This document shows, piece by piece, positions 42,520-52,832 of a stretch of 64,000 nt of DNA. This DNA is from Porphyra umbilicalis. Lineage: Eukaryota > Rhodophyta > Bangiophyceae > Bangiales > Bangiaceae. The notes below the pieces were generated by a model. That model ran no database searches. It was not told where the DNA came from and was given only the letters and a program-made list of their open reading frames with translations. Location of the stretch: the NCBI GenBank assembly GCA_002049455.2, contig KV919060.1, forward strand, positions 1 to 64,000. The letters are read 5' to 3'. Both the position numbers and the translations under genes were made by a program. The stretch's first letter is position 1; the number at the start of each line of letters is the position of its first letter.

Positions 42520-42930
42520 TTTGAGGTGACATGTCTCTCGCGACCAAGTTTGTCACGCGATATCTTGTCGCACATACCTGACTGTCGCACATATCTCATG
42601 CCCTTGCATGCGATGACGTGGCATTCGAGGTGACGTGTCTCTCGTGACCAAGATTGTCACGCGACATTTTGTCGCACATATCGCATGCCCTTGCACGGGA
42701 TGACGTGGCATTCGAGGTGACGTGTCTCTCGTGACCAAGATTGTCACGCGACATTTTGTCGCACATATCTCATGCCCTTGCACGGGATGACGTGGCATTC
42801 GAGGTGACGTGTATCTCGCGACCAAGTTTGTCACGCGACATCTTGTCGCGCATATCTCATGCCCTTGCATGCTTAGACGTGGCATTCGAGGTGACGTGTC
42901 TCTCGTGACCAAGTTTGTCACGAGACATTT
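42520..42930. repeat. 87-bp tandem repeat, about five copies
   Basis: The phrase TTCGAGGTGACGTG recurs at 42624, 42711, 42798 and 42885, exactly 87 bp apart, with a diverged first copy near 42520. Each unit includes GACCAAG(A/T)TTGTCACG and CATGCCCTTGCA. Confidence 0.9.
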
Positions 42931-43002
42931 TTCCGCACATACCAGGCTGCCGCACATACCAGGGAGTCGCACATACCAGGCTGTCGCACATACCGAAGCA
43001 AA
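42931..43002. repeat. About 17-bp tandem repeat CGCACATACCAGGCTGC, four copies
   Basis: Derived from the CGCACATA portion of the adjoining 87-bp repeat, which suggests amplification of a sub-unit. Confidence 0.85.
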
Positions 43003-43019
43003 ATGATTAAGTTTACGGT

Positions 43020-43560
43020 CGGTGTGGGCGGCTCAAGTGAATTGAAACCGAATATTTGGGTTGGGAGGTGTATCTCTGGACCTAGACGGTCAATGTCCAT
43101 GTAAATCTACAGTTATTATCTACATCCAACAAACATGCCGGCGGTATGGGTCAGGTGGGCCAAGTCAGCAAAGTTTGGGAGGTGTGGGCGGCTCAAGTGA
43201 ATTGAAACCGAATATTTGGGATGGGAGGTATATCTCTGGACCTAGACGGTCAATGTCCATGTAACTCTACAGATATTATCTACGTCCAACGGGCATACCG
43301 GCGGTATGGTCCAGGTGGGCCAAGTCAGCAAAGTTTGGGAGGTGTGGGCGGCTCAAGTGAATTGAAACCGATTATTTGGGTTGGGAGGTATATCTCTGGA
43401 CCTAGACGGTCAATGTCCATGTAGCTCTACAGATATTATCTACGTCCAACGGGCATGCCGGCGGTATGGGCCAGGTTGGCCAAGTCAGCAAAGTTTGGGA
43501 GGTGTGGGCGGCTCAAGTGAATTGAAACCGAATATTTGGATTGGGAGGTGTATCTCCGGA
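43020..43560. repeat. 160-bp tandem repeat, about 3.4 copies
   Basis: GGTGTGGGCGGCTCAAGTGA recurs at 43020, 43180, 43340 and 43500, exactly 160 bp apart, with few differences between copies. Lower in GC than the rest of the region. Confidence 0.9.
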
Positions 43561-43719
43561 GAGCGATGTAGGATTCAGTTCGGGTGTCGCATGCCTGAAG
43601 TACTACGGACGTATATGAGAGTGAATGAGTCTTGGTCTTTTTTCAACGTGTGGGCGAGCGTGGAAAGAGTGGTGAATATTTCGTTCTACATGACCCCGTG
43701 TTAAATTATTCTGAATGGC

Positions 43720-44103
43720 AAGATTGGGACTTGGGGTACGGCGACGAGCATAACTCTGGCGCAAGGTGTCGGACGGGTACCAAACTCTCCACGATTATTG
43801 TCAAGGTAGGGAAGAAGGGTACAGTGCGCCCAACGCGTGCGTTTGCAGAGATGCGGGGGGCCCTGGGCGTCGTAGCGTCGAACGATGGTTTTGGGGCTGT
43901 ATCTCTGCAAGCAGAGTGCAAAGGCGCGCGAAACTGTACAGGCATAGGCTATACAGACGGCCCAAGAGGGTGGGGTGTCAAAAGTATGTGGTGCGTACCT
44001 GGGCGGGGGTGCAGGGTGAATTTAGTGAAGAATGTTGGTTTTTGGGTCATAAAGTTGGCTGGGGAGGGGCGCGAACGCGGAAACTATGCAAGTCTAGTGG
44101 GGA
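43720..44103 (+). repeat. 384-bp direct repeat, right copy
   Basis: Second copy of 41955-42338 in the same orientation, directly followed by the 15-bp array at 44105-44280. Confidence 0.9.
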
Positions 44104-44104
44104 C

Positions 44105-44280
44105 GGGAGCGAGCGTGGCAGGGGGCGAGCGCGGCAGGATGAGAGCGCGGTGGGGACGAGCGCGGTGGGGGCGAGCGCGGTGGGGACGAGCGCGGTGGGG
44201 AAGAGCGCGGTGGGGACGAGCGCGGTGGGGACGAGCGCGGTGGGGGCGAGCGCGGTGGGGGCGAGCGCGGTGGTCGCCCG
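44105..44280. repeat. 15-bp GCGAGCGCGGTGGGG tandem array, about 11 copies
   Basis: Regular 15-bp period; related in sequence to the array at 41788-41868 upstream of transposase B. Confidence 0.85.
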
Positions 44281-45666
44281 GGGACGACGACGTCAGGGGC
44301 ACGCGTGCGGCTTGGTTCTAGGATACCCCCCCGTTGCACCTGCCACCCCCGGTACGCCCACCAGCCCCAGCCAACGCTGGCGGAGCCTGGTCGTACCTGC
44401 CATCCGGTACAGCCTTAGAATCGGGGTTCGGCGCTGAACCACTCGCTGCGCGTGGCCAATAAGATTCGAGAGCGCTGACGAAGCAGTCATGCGTAGGAAA
44501 GGCTGGCACTCTACAGTACCGTTTCCGCACTGAAAGGTGCATGTGGCACTCTCTCACACTTCACTGACAGTTACGTAGCGTGCGCTGCGCGTCCACCACC
44601 CCCCCTGATTCCCATTCCGCGCACGGTCCGAGAGTCAAAAGTCAGGCCCGAAGTGCAACGCGAGTGCTGTCGGGGAACACGCTACGTTCTGCAGAGCGGG
44701 CAATGCTCGAGGCCGCATGCCACGGGTCTCTGTCGCCCTCATACGTCGCGGCCTCTCATCACGTCTGTGCTGATGTCTGTGACGATGTCTGCGGAGAGGG
44801 AGTCCTTCGGTCACGTGTCGCCATCTGCCCAGTGCATCGGGCCTCGATCGTGTCACGGTCGTCGTTCTGTGTCATCGGTCGTCGTTTGACACGTACACCA
44901 TAATAACCAATTCGCGTCTAGCCAATGAGAGTGCCCGTAGCATACTCCAACCGTCCTGAATAGGGTGTGCGTGCCGTATTTTGGCTTCGAATAGGACATG
45001 CGCGTTCTATCGGAACACCCGGACTATCGAATCGGGTTGGAATTATCCAAATTCGGGAGCGTGGTTTGACGTTCGTTAGGGCACGTTCACATTGACAAGC
45101 ACCTACCTGTGGCCTATTAAACAAATGTAGACACGTTTCACCAATAATGTAGACACGTTGTGCTAGATCGGCATTGGTGGCTTAGCACTCAACATATTCA
45201 CACGACAATCCTATCCCAAACTGCGCGTCCCCCACGGTGAGCAGACGCAGCTGTTGCTCTCACCTCCCCCCCCCCCCCCCCCCCCCTCCCCCTACCAGTC
45301 ACCTCCGCCAACCGCAACCGGGCCGCTTCTAGCAGCGACTGCTGTCGCTGCAGCTCGCCGCCCGGCGTGGGCGGCGGCGGTCGCCTCCACCTGCCGGCTG
45401 CCGCACCCGCCGCGCCCCGCCTTCTACCACCGCCTCCCGCCGGCAGCCGCTGTCGCCGCCACCCGCCAGCTGCCGTCGCCACCGCCCGCCCCCCCCCCCG
45501 CTCCCGACAAGGTCGTTGTCTTGCGCTCCCTACCTCACGGGTGGATGTCGGACGAGCCCGAGGAAGCGGCGCGTGCGCCGCTCCGTTGTGCTCCCTCCCG
45601 CGGCGCCTGGCTTTGTGACCCCTCCCGTGGCGCCTGGCCGGGCGTGTCTCCCTTTCGGCCTCGGCA
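44281..45666. other. Gene-free stretch
   Basis: No gene supported. It includes an AATGTAGACACGTT-like repeat pair near 45125-45160 and a C20 run (45267-45286). The minus strand around 45350-45260 has an Ala/Arg-rich frame without recognisable domains. Confidence 0.4.
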
Positions 45667-46389
45667 GTGCCTCCGCCATCGGGGCCCAGGAGGCGCAGTG
45701 TTTTGGTCGTGCGGTCGACACCACCGACCGAGTGTGGTGGCGTTTGGGCGTGCCCAAGCCAGGATACGGGCGGGCTGGACAGCGACGACGGGGCTGCTGG
45801 GGCGGGCCAAAAAGGCAACGAGAGTGGAAATGAGCGTGTCCCCGCCCTCGGCCAAAGGCGGCGCGGCGCAGCGCACGGCGCGGGCGGTCGGCGACGGGGG
45901 ACGGGAAAAAAAGAAACCCGGGCGACGCTGAAGGAGGGGTCCAAGCGAGCCGTCGCCACTCATCTCACACGCCCCGGCGTGCACAAGTGGCTCGACGGTT
46001 TGCGCGACTCCCCTAACAATGACCAGCGGGTCGCCGTGGTGCGCTTCTTGGACGAGTCGCTCGATGGCGCGTGCGGCGGAGAGGTGACGGCGATGGAGGC
46101 CTTTGTCGGCGCGGTCGCCCGGATGAGCGATGCGGACTACCACGCGTACAACGGGCCGGGGCTGGTCCGCTGCTGGGTGGCGTCGAGGGGCAATGTGGTG
46201 TGCACGTGTGTTCAGAGAGCCCGGTACGAGACCATGCTTGACGCGAAGACGGCCTCTGTGCCGGACACGCAGTGCTACCACGCGCCTGTGGGCCTCGACG
46301 GGTCCACAGCCGTGCTAGACTGTCACGACGGTTTTCAGACGAGGGCGCAGGCGCGTGGCCGCAATCACCCCACCGCCCCCACGGGCTGA
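45667..46389 (+). CDS. Hypothetical protein fragment with a SWIM-like zinc-binding pattern
   Basis: The coding-like part begins near 45930 and reads GVHKWLDGLRDSPNNDQRVA, then VVRFLDESLDGACGGEVTAM and MSDADYHAYNGPGLVRCWVA; GC-ending codons are strongly preferred. CTCVQRARYE.. followed about 20 residues later by CYH gives a CxC-n-CxH pattern like the SWIM domain found after the catalytic core of MULE transposases and in some nuclear proteins. There is no ATG in frame before the conserved part, so an upstream exon, a frameshift or a relic must be assumed. It overlaps the 3' end of the saccharopine dehydrogenase-like gene by 25 bp on the opposite strand. Confidence 0.35.
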   Translation: MPPPSGPRRRSVLVVRSTPPTECGGVWACPSQDTGGLDSDDGAAGAGQKGNESGNERVPALGQRRRGAAHGAGGRRRGTGKKETRATLKEGSKRAVATHLTRPGVHKWLDGLRDSPNNDQRVAVVRFLDESLDGACGGEVTAMEAFVGAVARMSDADYHAYNGPGLVRCWVASRGNVVCTCVQRARYETMLDAKTASVPDTQCYHAPVGLDGSTAVLDCHDGFQTRAQARGRNHPTAPTG

Positions 46390-47896
46390 GCGGTCGCAGC
46401 GGCGGCCGCGCCCGCCGCCCCCCTCCCCACGGCCACGTCAAACACTTCCACGTCCGCCACCCCACCGACCGCGTCGGCGAGCACCGCCGCCCGCACCGCC
46501 GGCGGCAGTTGTTCCGGAAACCACACCCCCCGCGGCAGCCGGTCGGCCGCGGCGCCCGCCCCCCCCCCCCCCCCCCCCCGCCGCCCCAACACTCGCTGCG
46601 CAAGGCGGCAAGCACAAACGCAGCCGTCGCCGCGCCAACGGCATCCGCCAACGCGGGCGTGCGGTACACGGCCACCGCCCCCCGCCCGTCATCGGCCACC
46701 ACCGCCACGCGCATGGCCGTCGCCCCCCCGACGAGCGCGTCGACGGCGCGCACGGCGGGCATGGAGACGGCCGTCAAGCCGCGGACGGCCGTCGCGGAGC
46801 GGAGGAGCGCCCGCGGCACCGCCGCCGCCGTGGCGCGGAGGAGCCAATTCCACACGGGCGGGTCGGTGCCAAAGGCGGCGGCCGCCGAGCCGCCCACGCC
46901 GAGCGCGGCCGCCACCGACGGCACTTCGGGGAGGTTGAGCGCGTACGTTTGTTTGCGCCCGAGGGCGCCCCGAAAGTCCGCGTCGGCCACCCCCGACGCG
47001 GGCGGCACCGCCGTCCACGCGCCGTCGGCGAGCACCGCGGCGGGCTCGGAGAGGAGGTAAAAGGTCGACGCGAGGATGGTCGGGCCGACGCCCCCCGAGC
47101 CCGCCGTGTAGTACCAAAAGCGGAGGTGCGCGGGGGCAGGGGGGGGGGGGGGGGTTCCCCGCCGCCGCCGTCGACGGCGGCCGCCACGGGCGCGGCGGTC
47201 GACGCCAGCCGCGCGGCCACGTCGGCGGCCATCAAGTTGGACACCCCCGGGTAGATGCCAGTGGTGATGAGCGCCACCCCCCCCGCACCGGCGACCGTCG
47301 ACGCCGTGGCGGCCACCGCCGCCGCGTGCGCCGAGTCGTCGCACACGTCCACGTACGGGATGCCCGCGGTCGCGGCGGCGGCGGCCACGCCCGTCGGGTT
47401 GGGGGCGCGCTGGAAGGGGCCCGCGACGTGGACGACCAAGTCGGCGGCGGCGAGCGCGGCGGCGAGCGACGCGGCGTCGCGAATGTCGACCGCCGCGTAC
47501 GCGACGGTGCTCCCGGTGGTGGGGGGGGGGGGACCCCCGCCACCGCCTCGGCGCCACGGGCGGCAGAGCGGCCGCCGAGGAGGATGGCCAGGGGGTGTGG
47601 GGAGCGCGCCAGGAGCGCCCGCGCGGTCGCCGCGCCGACGCGGCCGGTGCCGCCCAGGATGAGCACCCGCACGGGGGGAGGGGGGGGGGATTGCGCGCAT
47701 CGGCCGCTGCCACAGTGGCGTCTGCGGCGTTGGAAGGCGGAGAAGAGGGGGGCGGCGCGGCCGCGTGTACGGCGGCGGCGCGGCGGGGGCGTCGGGCGTG
47801 TGGAAGGACGGGGCGGGCTGCCGCGCGCGCTCGCCACCGCCGCGGCGCCGCCGCGTCCAAGCGGTGGATGGCGCCAGCGACGCTCACAAAGCCCAT
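46365..47896 (-). CDS. Saccharopine dehydrogenase-like NAD(P)-binding protein, probably plastid-targeted
   Basis: The start MGFVSVAGAIHRLD at 47896 opens an Arg/Ala-rich presequence of about 65 residues. Then come the Rossmann motif RVLILGGTGRVGAATARALL, TVAYAAVDIRDAASLAAAL, DLVVHVAGPFQRAPNPTGV, YVDVCDDSAHA, ITTGIYPGVSNLMAADV, LRFWYYTAGSGGVGPTILAS, QTYALNLPEVPS and a C-terminal GVWFPEQLP. This order is that of the plant saccharopine dehydrogenase-like family (for example Arabidopsis At1g50450, from memory), not the lysine-catabolic bifunctional enzyme; the reaction is not established. The frame changes four times, each at a homopolymer: G runs at 47673-47689, 47521-47532 and 47139-47154 and a C21 run at 46559-46579. 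With motifs intact on either side, assembly length errors are the likely cause. Divergent from EF3. Confidence 0.85.
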
Positions 47897-48994
47897 CAAC
47901 CGCTGGACATGACCACAAGTGGGGGGAGGAGATGCGTCGACCATGCTACCAGGGGCAAAGGTGCACGACGTGTGGCAACGACGGCCTTGGTCCAGGTCGG
48001 TGGGAGATGCCGAAAACCAGAGGGGGAGCGCTGCCTGGCCTGTGGTGCGCTGCAGACTGGACGACTAGTCGCTGGTGTAGCCAGAGACCACAGCTTCGGC
48101 GTGATCGCGACCGAAACGCGGGTGGAAGGACTTGCTGATGGCGCCATGATCCACGAGGGGGTGGCGCGGGGGGACGTTGAACGGGAGCAGGTGCAAGATA
48201 AAGTACAGTGCATAGGGGGGTGACAGACACTCGGGATGCCGTCAGAGATCCTGTTCGTTCCCAAGCTCTTGGGATGTAGTTTACATTAGTTCATCGCTGT
48301 ACAGTATCCATACGATTTAAAATCTGTTTCTCGTGCTGACAATGTACGGAGGCTACTTGAAATGATGCTTGCACCGGCGTCCGGGAGTGACGTACGTGGC
48401 GGCTGGAGCGAATATTCTAGTGGTCCACCGACGACCGACATGGGCCAACTCGAGCCGGATTGGCCCTTACAGCCGCCGCGCGGACGGCGGCGAAAAAAGC
48501 GTCTGTGTCTCGCTGACCACCCGTTGTGGCCTCCAAAGGAGGCGGATGGCTCACAGTGGCTTTGTTCTGGATGGTTGGCCCTGCTGGGCGCCACGCAGCC
48601 ACGTCGCACCCCACATTGGTGGCCAGCAGCGCACGACAACACTTGGGCGGCTGGGAGCGCCTGCAGGGAGGGGACCGGTGCAAATGCATGGTTGGGAGCC
48701 GCTTGGAGTGTCGCGACGGCGGTTTTTTGGCTGTCGCCGCCGGTGGCGCCGGCGGCGGCCGCTGAATGCGTGCGGCGGTTAAAGACTGGGGCGCTGGTGC
48801 CGTTTCCGCCACTGCCCGGTCCTCTCCCCACCCGCAGACCCGACCGACGCGCACACGCACCCGCCCCGCCGTCCCGTCGTCGCCGTCCCCCCCCCTCAGG
48901 GCCAACGCAGTCACACCGCGCTCCCTCGGGGCGGGCGTGAAGGCGTTGTTGCCGTCTTTCTCCCAGTCGCTTCTCCACCCCCCCCCCGACCACC
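47897..48994. other. Divergent intergenic region
   Basis: 1.1 kb between the saccharopine dehydrogenase-like and EF3 starts; it should hold the promoter of the highly expressed EF3 gene. No gene seen. Confidence 0.5.
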
Positions 48995-51900
48995 ATGGTT
49001 GCCACCGGTGAGCAGTCGACCCTGGTCGGTGCCGGCGCTGCCGCCACGGACGTTGCCGCGGCGCCGTCCAAGGCCGCCCCGCCGACCGGAGCTGCCGCGG
49101 AGGCGTCCACCACCATGGCGGTGGCGGATCCCGCCCCCGTCGACCTCGTCGAGCAGGTCAAGGCGCTGCTGTCGGGCGCTGCTGCGTCCAAGGACCGCGC
49201 CGGCGACGCCAAGGCGTTGGCGGAGGAGGCGACGTCTGTGGGCGTCTTTGCTGGCAACGGCCTCGTGAATGTGCTGAAGGCCACCCTGGCGGACCCGGCC
49301 AAGAACAAGGCCGCGTCCCGCGAGGTGGCCTGCCACTTTGTTGCCGCGCTGGTGACCAAGCTCGGCGCCCCGTCGTCGCCTTTCCTGTCTGGCCTCGTTA
49401 CGGACCTTGTGCAGCTGCTCGCCGACAAGGGTGGCAAGTCGGTCACGGCTGCTGCCATGACGGCGGCCAAGGAGCTGACGACGCCGTGCAGTGCGCAGGC
49501 TAAGAAGATGGTCATCCTGCCCCAGCTGGTGACCGCGCTTGGCCAGGACAGCAAGTGGCAGGTGCAAGCCGGCGCCCTCGAGCTGATTATCAAGATTGCC
49601 GGGGAGGCGCCGCAGGAAATGGGCACCTCCATGCCCGACCTGGTCAGCGCCATCTCCCCGCTCATGTGCCACGCCAAGGCGCAGGTGAGCGGGCCTGCGC
49701 TCAAGGCGATGCAGGACCTCTGCTCCGTCATTGAGAACTCGGACATCCAGCCGGTGGTGCCCGACGTCATTAGTGCACTCAAGTCGCCGGCGGAGGCGGA
49801 CGAGTGCATCTTCAAGCTGGCGGCCATTGTGTTCGTGCAGCAAGTTGAGTGCAACGCGCTCGCCATCTTCGTGCCGTTGCTCAAGCGCGGGTTCCAGGGC
49901 CGCAACACGGCCGTGAAGCGGATGTGTGCCAAGATTATTGAGAACATGGCCAAACTGGTGGAGCGGCCGTCAGACCTGGCGCCCTTCCTGCCCACCCTGC
50001 TGCCGGCCCTGCAGCGTGCATCGGATGAAATCTCGGACCCTGAGGCCCGCGCTGTGTGCACTGCCGCCACCAACGTGCTCGACCAGAAGAGCAAGGGCGT
50101 CGGCCTCGCGCCCGAGCCGCCGCGCGCGTCCAAGGACCAGGTCATTGAGGCCGTGTCGGTGGTCGTCCCGTCGGCCGGTCCCCTGTTCACCACGGCCCTT
50201 GACTTTGTGACGTCGGCCTTCTGCGCGTTGATGGACGCTCAGGCCATGAGCAAGGCCGAATGGCAGCTGGTGTCGGGCCCCGTGCTGGCCCCCTTCTTCG
50301 CTGAGGGCACAACGGCCTCGGACATGGCCGCCGCCATGTTGGCCAAGTGCGAGCACTTCGTGGCCATCGAGGAGGAGGAGGAGGACGCCGACGCTGAGGA
50401 GCTGTGCCGCTGCAAGTTCTCCCTCGCCTACGGCTCGAAGGTGCTTCTGAACAACACGAAGCTCAACCTCAAGAGAGGATTCCGGTACGGCCTTCTCGGC
50501 CCCAACGAGTGCGGCAAGACGACGCTGATGCGTGCCATTGCCAACGACCAGGTCGAAGGCTTCCCGCCCGCGGACGAAGTCCGCACCGTCTTCGTTGAGG
50601 CCGACATTTTGGGCGAGCTCTCCCATCTGTCGGTCGTCGAATACATTGTCGCCGACAAGAACATCCAGAAGTACAAGGTGTCCAAGGAGGACATCTGCAC
50701 CGTGCTGACGGCTGTCGACTTCACGCCGGGCATGCAGTCGGGCGGTGTCTCGCACCTGTCGGGCGGGTGGCGCATGAAGCTGGCCCTGTCGCGCGCCATG
50801 CTCCAGAAGGCTGACATTCTGCTGCTGGACGAGCCGACCAACCATCTCGACGCTGTCAACGTCAAGTGGGTGGAGGACTACCTCAACGGCCTGTCGGACG
50901 TCACGAGCATCATTGTGTCTCACGACTCGGGCCTGCTCGAGCGTGTGTGCACGCACATCATTCAGATTGAGTCGCTCAAGCTGTGGCTGCACAAGGGCAA
51001 CCTGTCCGAGTTCGTCAAGAAGGTGCCGCAGGCCAAGGCCTACTTTGAGCTGAAGAGCGACAAGTTCAAGTTCAACTTCCCGCAGCCGGGCTTCCTGGAG
51101 GGCGTCAAGTCCAAGGGCAAGGCCGTCATCAAGATGGACAAGGTCCAATTCACCTACCCGACGGCCAGCCGCCCGCAGGTGGCGGGCATCACCATTCGTT
51201 GCTCGCTGTCGAGCCGTGTCGCGTGCATTGGGCCCAACGGCGCCGGCAAGTCGACGATCATCAAGCTGCTGACTGGCGAGCTGGAGCCTGACTCGGGCGA
51301 CGTGTGGAAGCACCCCAACCTCCGCGTCGGCTACATTGCGCAGCACGCCTTCCACCACATTGAGAACCACCTCGAGAAGACGCCCAACCAGTACATCCAG
51401 TGGCGGTACCAGTATGGTGACGACCGCGAGACGCTTGCCAAGGCGACGATGGTGGTGTCGGACGAGGAGATGAAGGTGATGAAGCAGCCGGTGCTGCACG
51501 TGTGGCAGAACGAGGAGAAGACGCGCGAGTTCCGCGAGAAGCTCGTCGTGGAGCGCCTCACTACCCACCGTCGCAACGAGAAGGGCAGCAACACCGAATA
51601 CGAGTACGAGGTCATCTGGGAGGGCAAGCCGCAGACCTTCACCTCGTGGTTGCGCGGCGACAAGCTGCGGGCCATGGGCTGGGACAAGACGATGAAGGCG
51701 GTGGACGAGAAGGTGGCGTCGCGTGCTGGCTCGACCATGGCGCTGACCTCCTCCAATGTGGAGAAGCACTTGGAGAATGTCGGCCTCGACCGCGAGTTTG
51801 GAACCCATTGCCGCATCGGCCAGCTGTCCGGCGGCCAGAAGGTCAAGGTTGTGCTCGCCGCTGCCATGTGGAACCAGCCTCACATTGTCATCCTCGACGA

Positions 51901-52306
51901 GCCGACTAACTACCTCGACCGTGACTCGCTGGGCGCCCTTGCGGGCGCCATCAAGGAGTTCGACGGCGGCGTGGTCATCATCTCTCACAACTCCGAGTTC
52001 ACTTCTGCGGTGTGCCCCGAGACGTGGGTGCTGTCGCCGGCCACCGAGACGGAACCGGCCAAGCTCGACCTCCAAGGTGATGCCGAGTGGATGAAGGAGG
52101 CTATGTCGCAAACCGTCGACTTCAAGGTGGTGGAAGAGATCCAAGACGGTCAGGGCAACACCATCAAGGTTGCCGCACCCAAGTCGTCGAAGAAGCTGTC
52201 CCGCAAGCAGCTGAAGGCGCGGGAGCGCAAGCGTGCCGCGCAAAAGGCCAACGGCGAGTACTATGAAGGCATCAACGGCACGGACGAGGAGGACTTCGTC
52301 AACTAA
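48995..52306 (+). CDS. EF3: Translation elongation factor 3 (ABCF ATPase)
   Basis: 1103 residues in one exon from an ATG in the context CACCATGG. It is a ribosomal ATPase that promotes E-site tRNA release during elongation. Order of parts: disordered Ala-rich start (1-50); HEAT repeats (about 55-330); a four-helix region; ABC1 with Walker A LLGPNECGKTT (about 500), signature HLSGGWRMK (588) and Walker B DILLLDEPTNHLD (607); ABC2 with Walker A IGPNGAGKST (745), a chromodomain insertion (YEYEVIWEGKPQTFTSWL, about 868), signature QLSGGQKVK (942) and Walker B VILDEPTNYLD (963) followed by the switch ISHN; and a Lys/Arg-rich ribosome-binding tail (1070-1090). Every catalytic motif is intact. EF3 is typical of fungi and of scattered algae and protists. 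Codon use is less extreme than in neighbouring Ala/Gly-rich genes. Confidence 0.97.
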   Translation: MVATGEQSTLVGAGAAATDVAAAPSKAAPPTGAAAEASTTMAVADPAPVDLVEQVKALLSGAAASKDRAGDAKALAEEATSVGVFAGNGLVNVLKATLADPAKNKAASREVACHFVAALVTKLGAPSSPFLSGLVTDLVQLLADKGGKSVTAAAMTAAKELTTPCSAQAKKMVILPQLVTALGQDSKWQVQAGALELIIKIAGEAPQEMGTSMPDLVSAISPLMCHAKAQVSGPALKAMQDLCSVIENSDIQPVVPDVISALKSPAEADECIFKLAAIVFVQQVECNALAIFVPLLKRGFQGRNTAVKRMCAKIIENMAKLVERPSDLAPFLPTLLPALQRASDEISDPEARAVCTAATNVLDQKSKGVGLAPEPPRASKDQVIEAVSVVVPSAGPLFTTALDFVTSAFCALMDAQAMSKAEWQLVSGPVLAPFFAEGTTASDMAAAMLAKCEHFVAIEEEEEDADAEELCRCKFSLAYGSKVLLNNTKLNLKRGFRYGLLGPNECGKTTLMRAIANDQVEGFPPADEVRTVFVEADILGELSHLSVVEYIVADKNIQKYKVSKEDICTVLTAVDFTPGMQSGGVSHLSGGWRMKLALSRAMLQKADILLLDEPTNHLDAVNVKWVEDYLNGLSDVTSIIVSHDSGLLERVCTHIIQIESLKLWLHKGNLSEFVKKVPQAKAYFELKSDKFKFNFPQPGFLEGVKSKGKAVIKMDKVQFTYPTASRPQVAGITIRCSLSSRVACIGPNGAGKSTIIKLLTGELEPDSGDVWKHPNLRVGYIAQHAFHHIENHLEKTPNQYIQWRYQYGDDRETLAKATMVVSDEEMKVMKQPVLHVWQNEEKTREFREKLVVERLTTHRRNEKGSNTEYEYEVIWEGKPQTFTSWLRGDKLRAMGWDKTMKAVDEKVASRAGSTMALTSSNVEKHLENVGLDREFGTHCRIGQLSGGQKVKVVLAAAMWNQPHIVILDEPTNYLDRDSLGALAGAIKEFDGGVVIISHNSEFTSAVCPETWVLSPATETEPAKLDLQGDAEWMKEAMSQTVDFKVVEEIQDGQGNTIKVAAPKSSKKLSRKQLKARERKRAAQKANGEYYEGINGTDEEDFVN

Positions 52307-52832
52307 GTGGCCGCAACGACCTTACTGGTTGACGGCGCTCACGCGTGGCGCCAGTTTTGGTGGCAGCTCGCGGCACCGCGCCGCCTAGACGAGCTGCCGT
52401 GTTTTTGCTTTTGTACAATTTTTCCTTCCCTCTCGGTTTTGGTTTGTAGGATTACATGTAACGGGTACAATAGAGTTCCTGTTGTATACGACTGTGCACG
52501 TTGAGAGTTTCATGCACCACTGCACCGCGTCGGCGTGCATCAACGTGTGTCAATCTGGGCATCAAGCACAGTTGGCCAAGATTGGTCAGGCCGCCTACTC
52601 GCCGTATTCGTTCCATGCCTTTGTTCAAGCCCACCAGGCCCCTCAAAAGGGCGCCTCCAACTCGTGGTTCAGACACACGCCCAGCGTGCGTGACAACGAT
52701 GCCGGCCGAGCCGGTGACGTCGCCCACGCGGGTCCTGCACAGACGGCAACACCCCACCTCTCCAACCTCCCCCGCGGGCCACCCCGCACCCGCGGGCCGT
52801 CCCCCCCCCCCTGCCCCCCCAGCCCGCCTGCC
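52307..52832. other. Convergent intergenic region
   Basis: 526 bp between EF3 and the RBMX2-like gene. A T-rich stretch (52400-52445) follows the EF3 stop and may serve 3'-end formation. Confidence 0.45.

Noticed and set aside
42520..43560. CRISPR-like array
   Set aside because: Units are contiguous tandem repeats without unique spacers, in a eukaryotic context.
41955..44103. LTR retrotransposon with 384-bp LTRs
   Set aside because: Ends are not TG..CA, no target duplication was found, and the interior is tandem repeats without gag or pol.
49970..52243. Long minus-strand frame over EF3
   Set aside because: Antisense shadow of a gene with complete ABC motifs; no independent motif in the frame.
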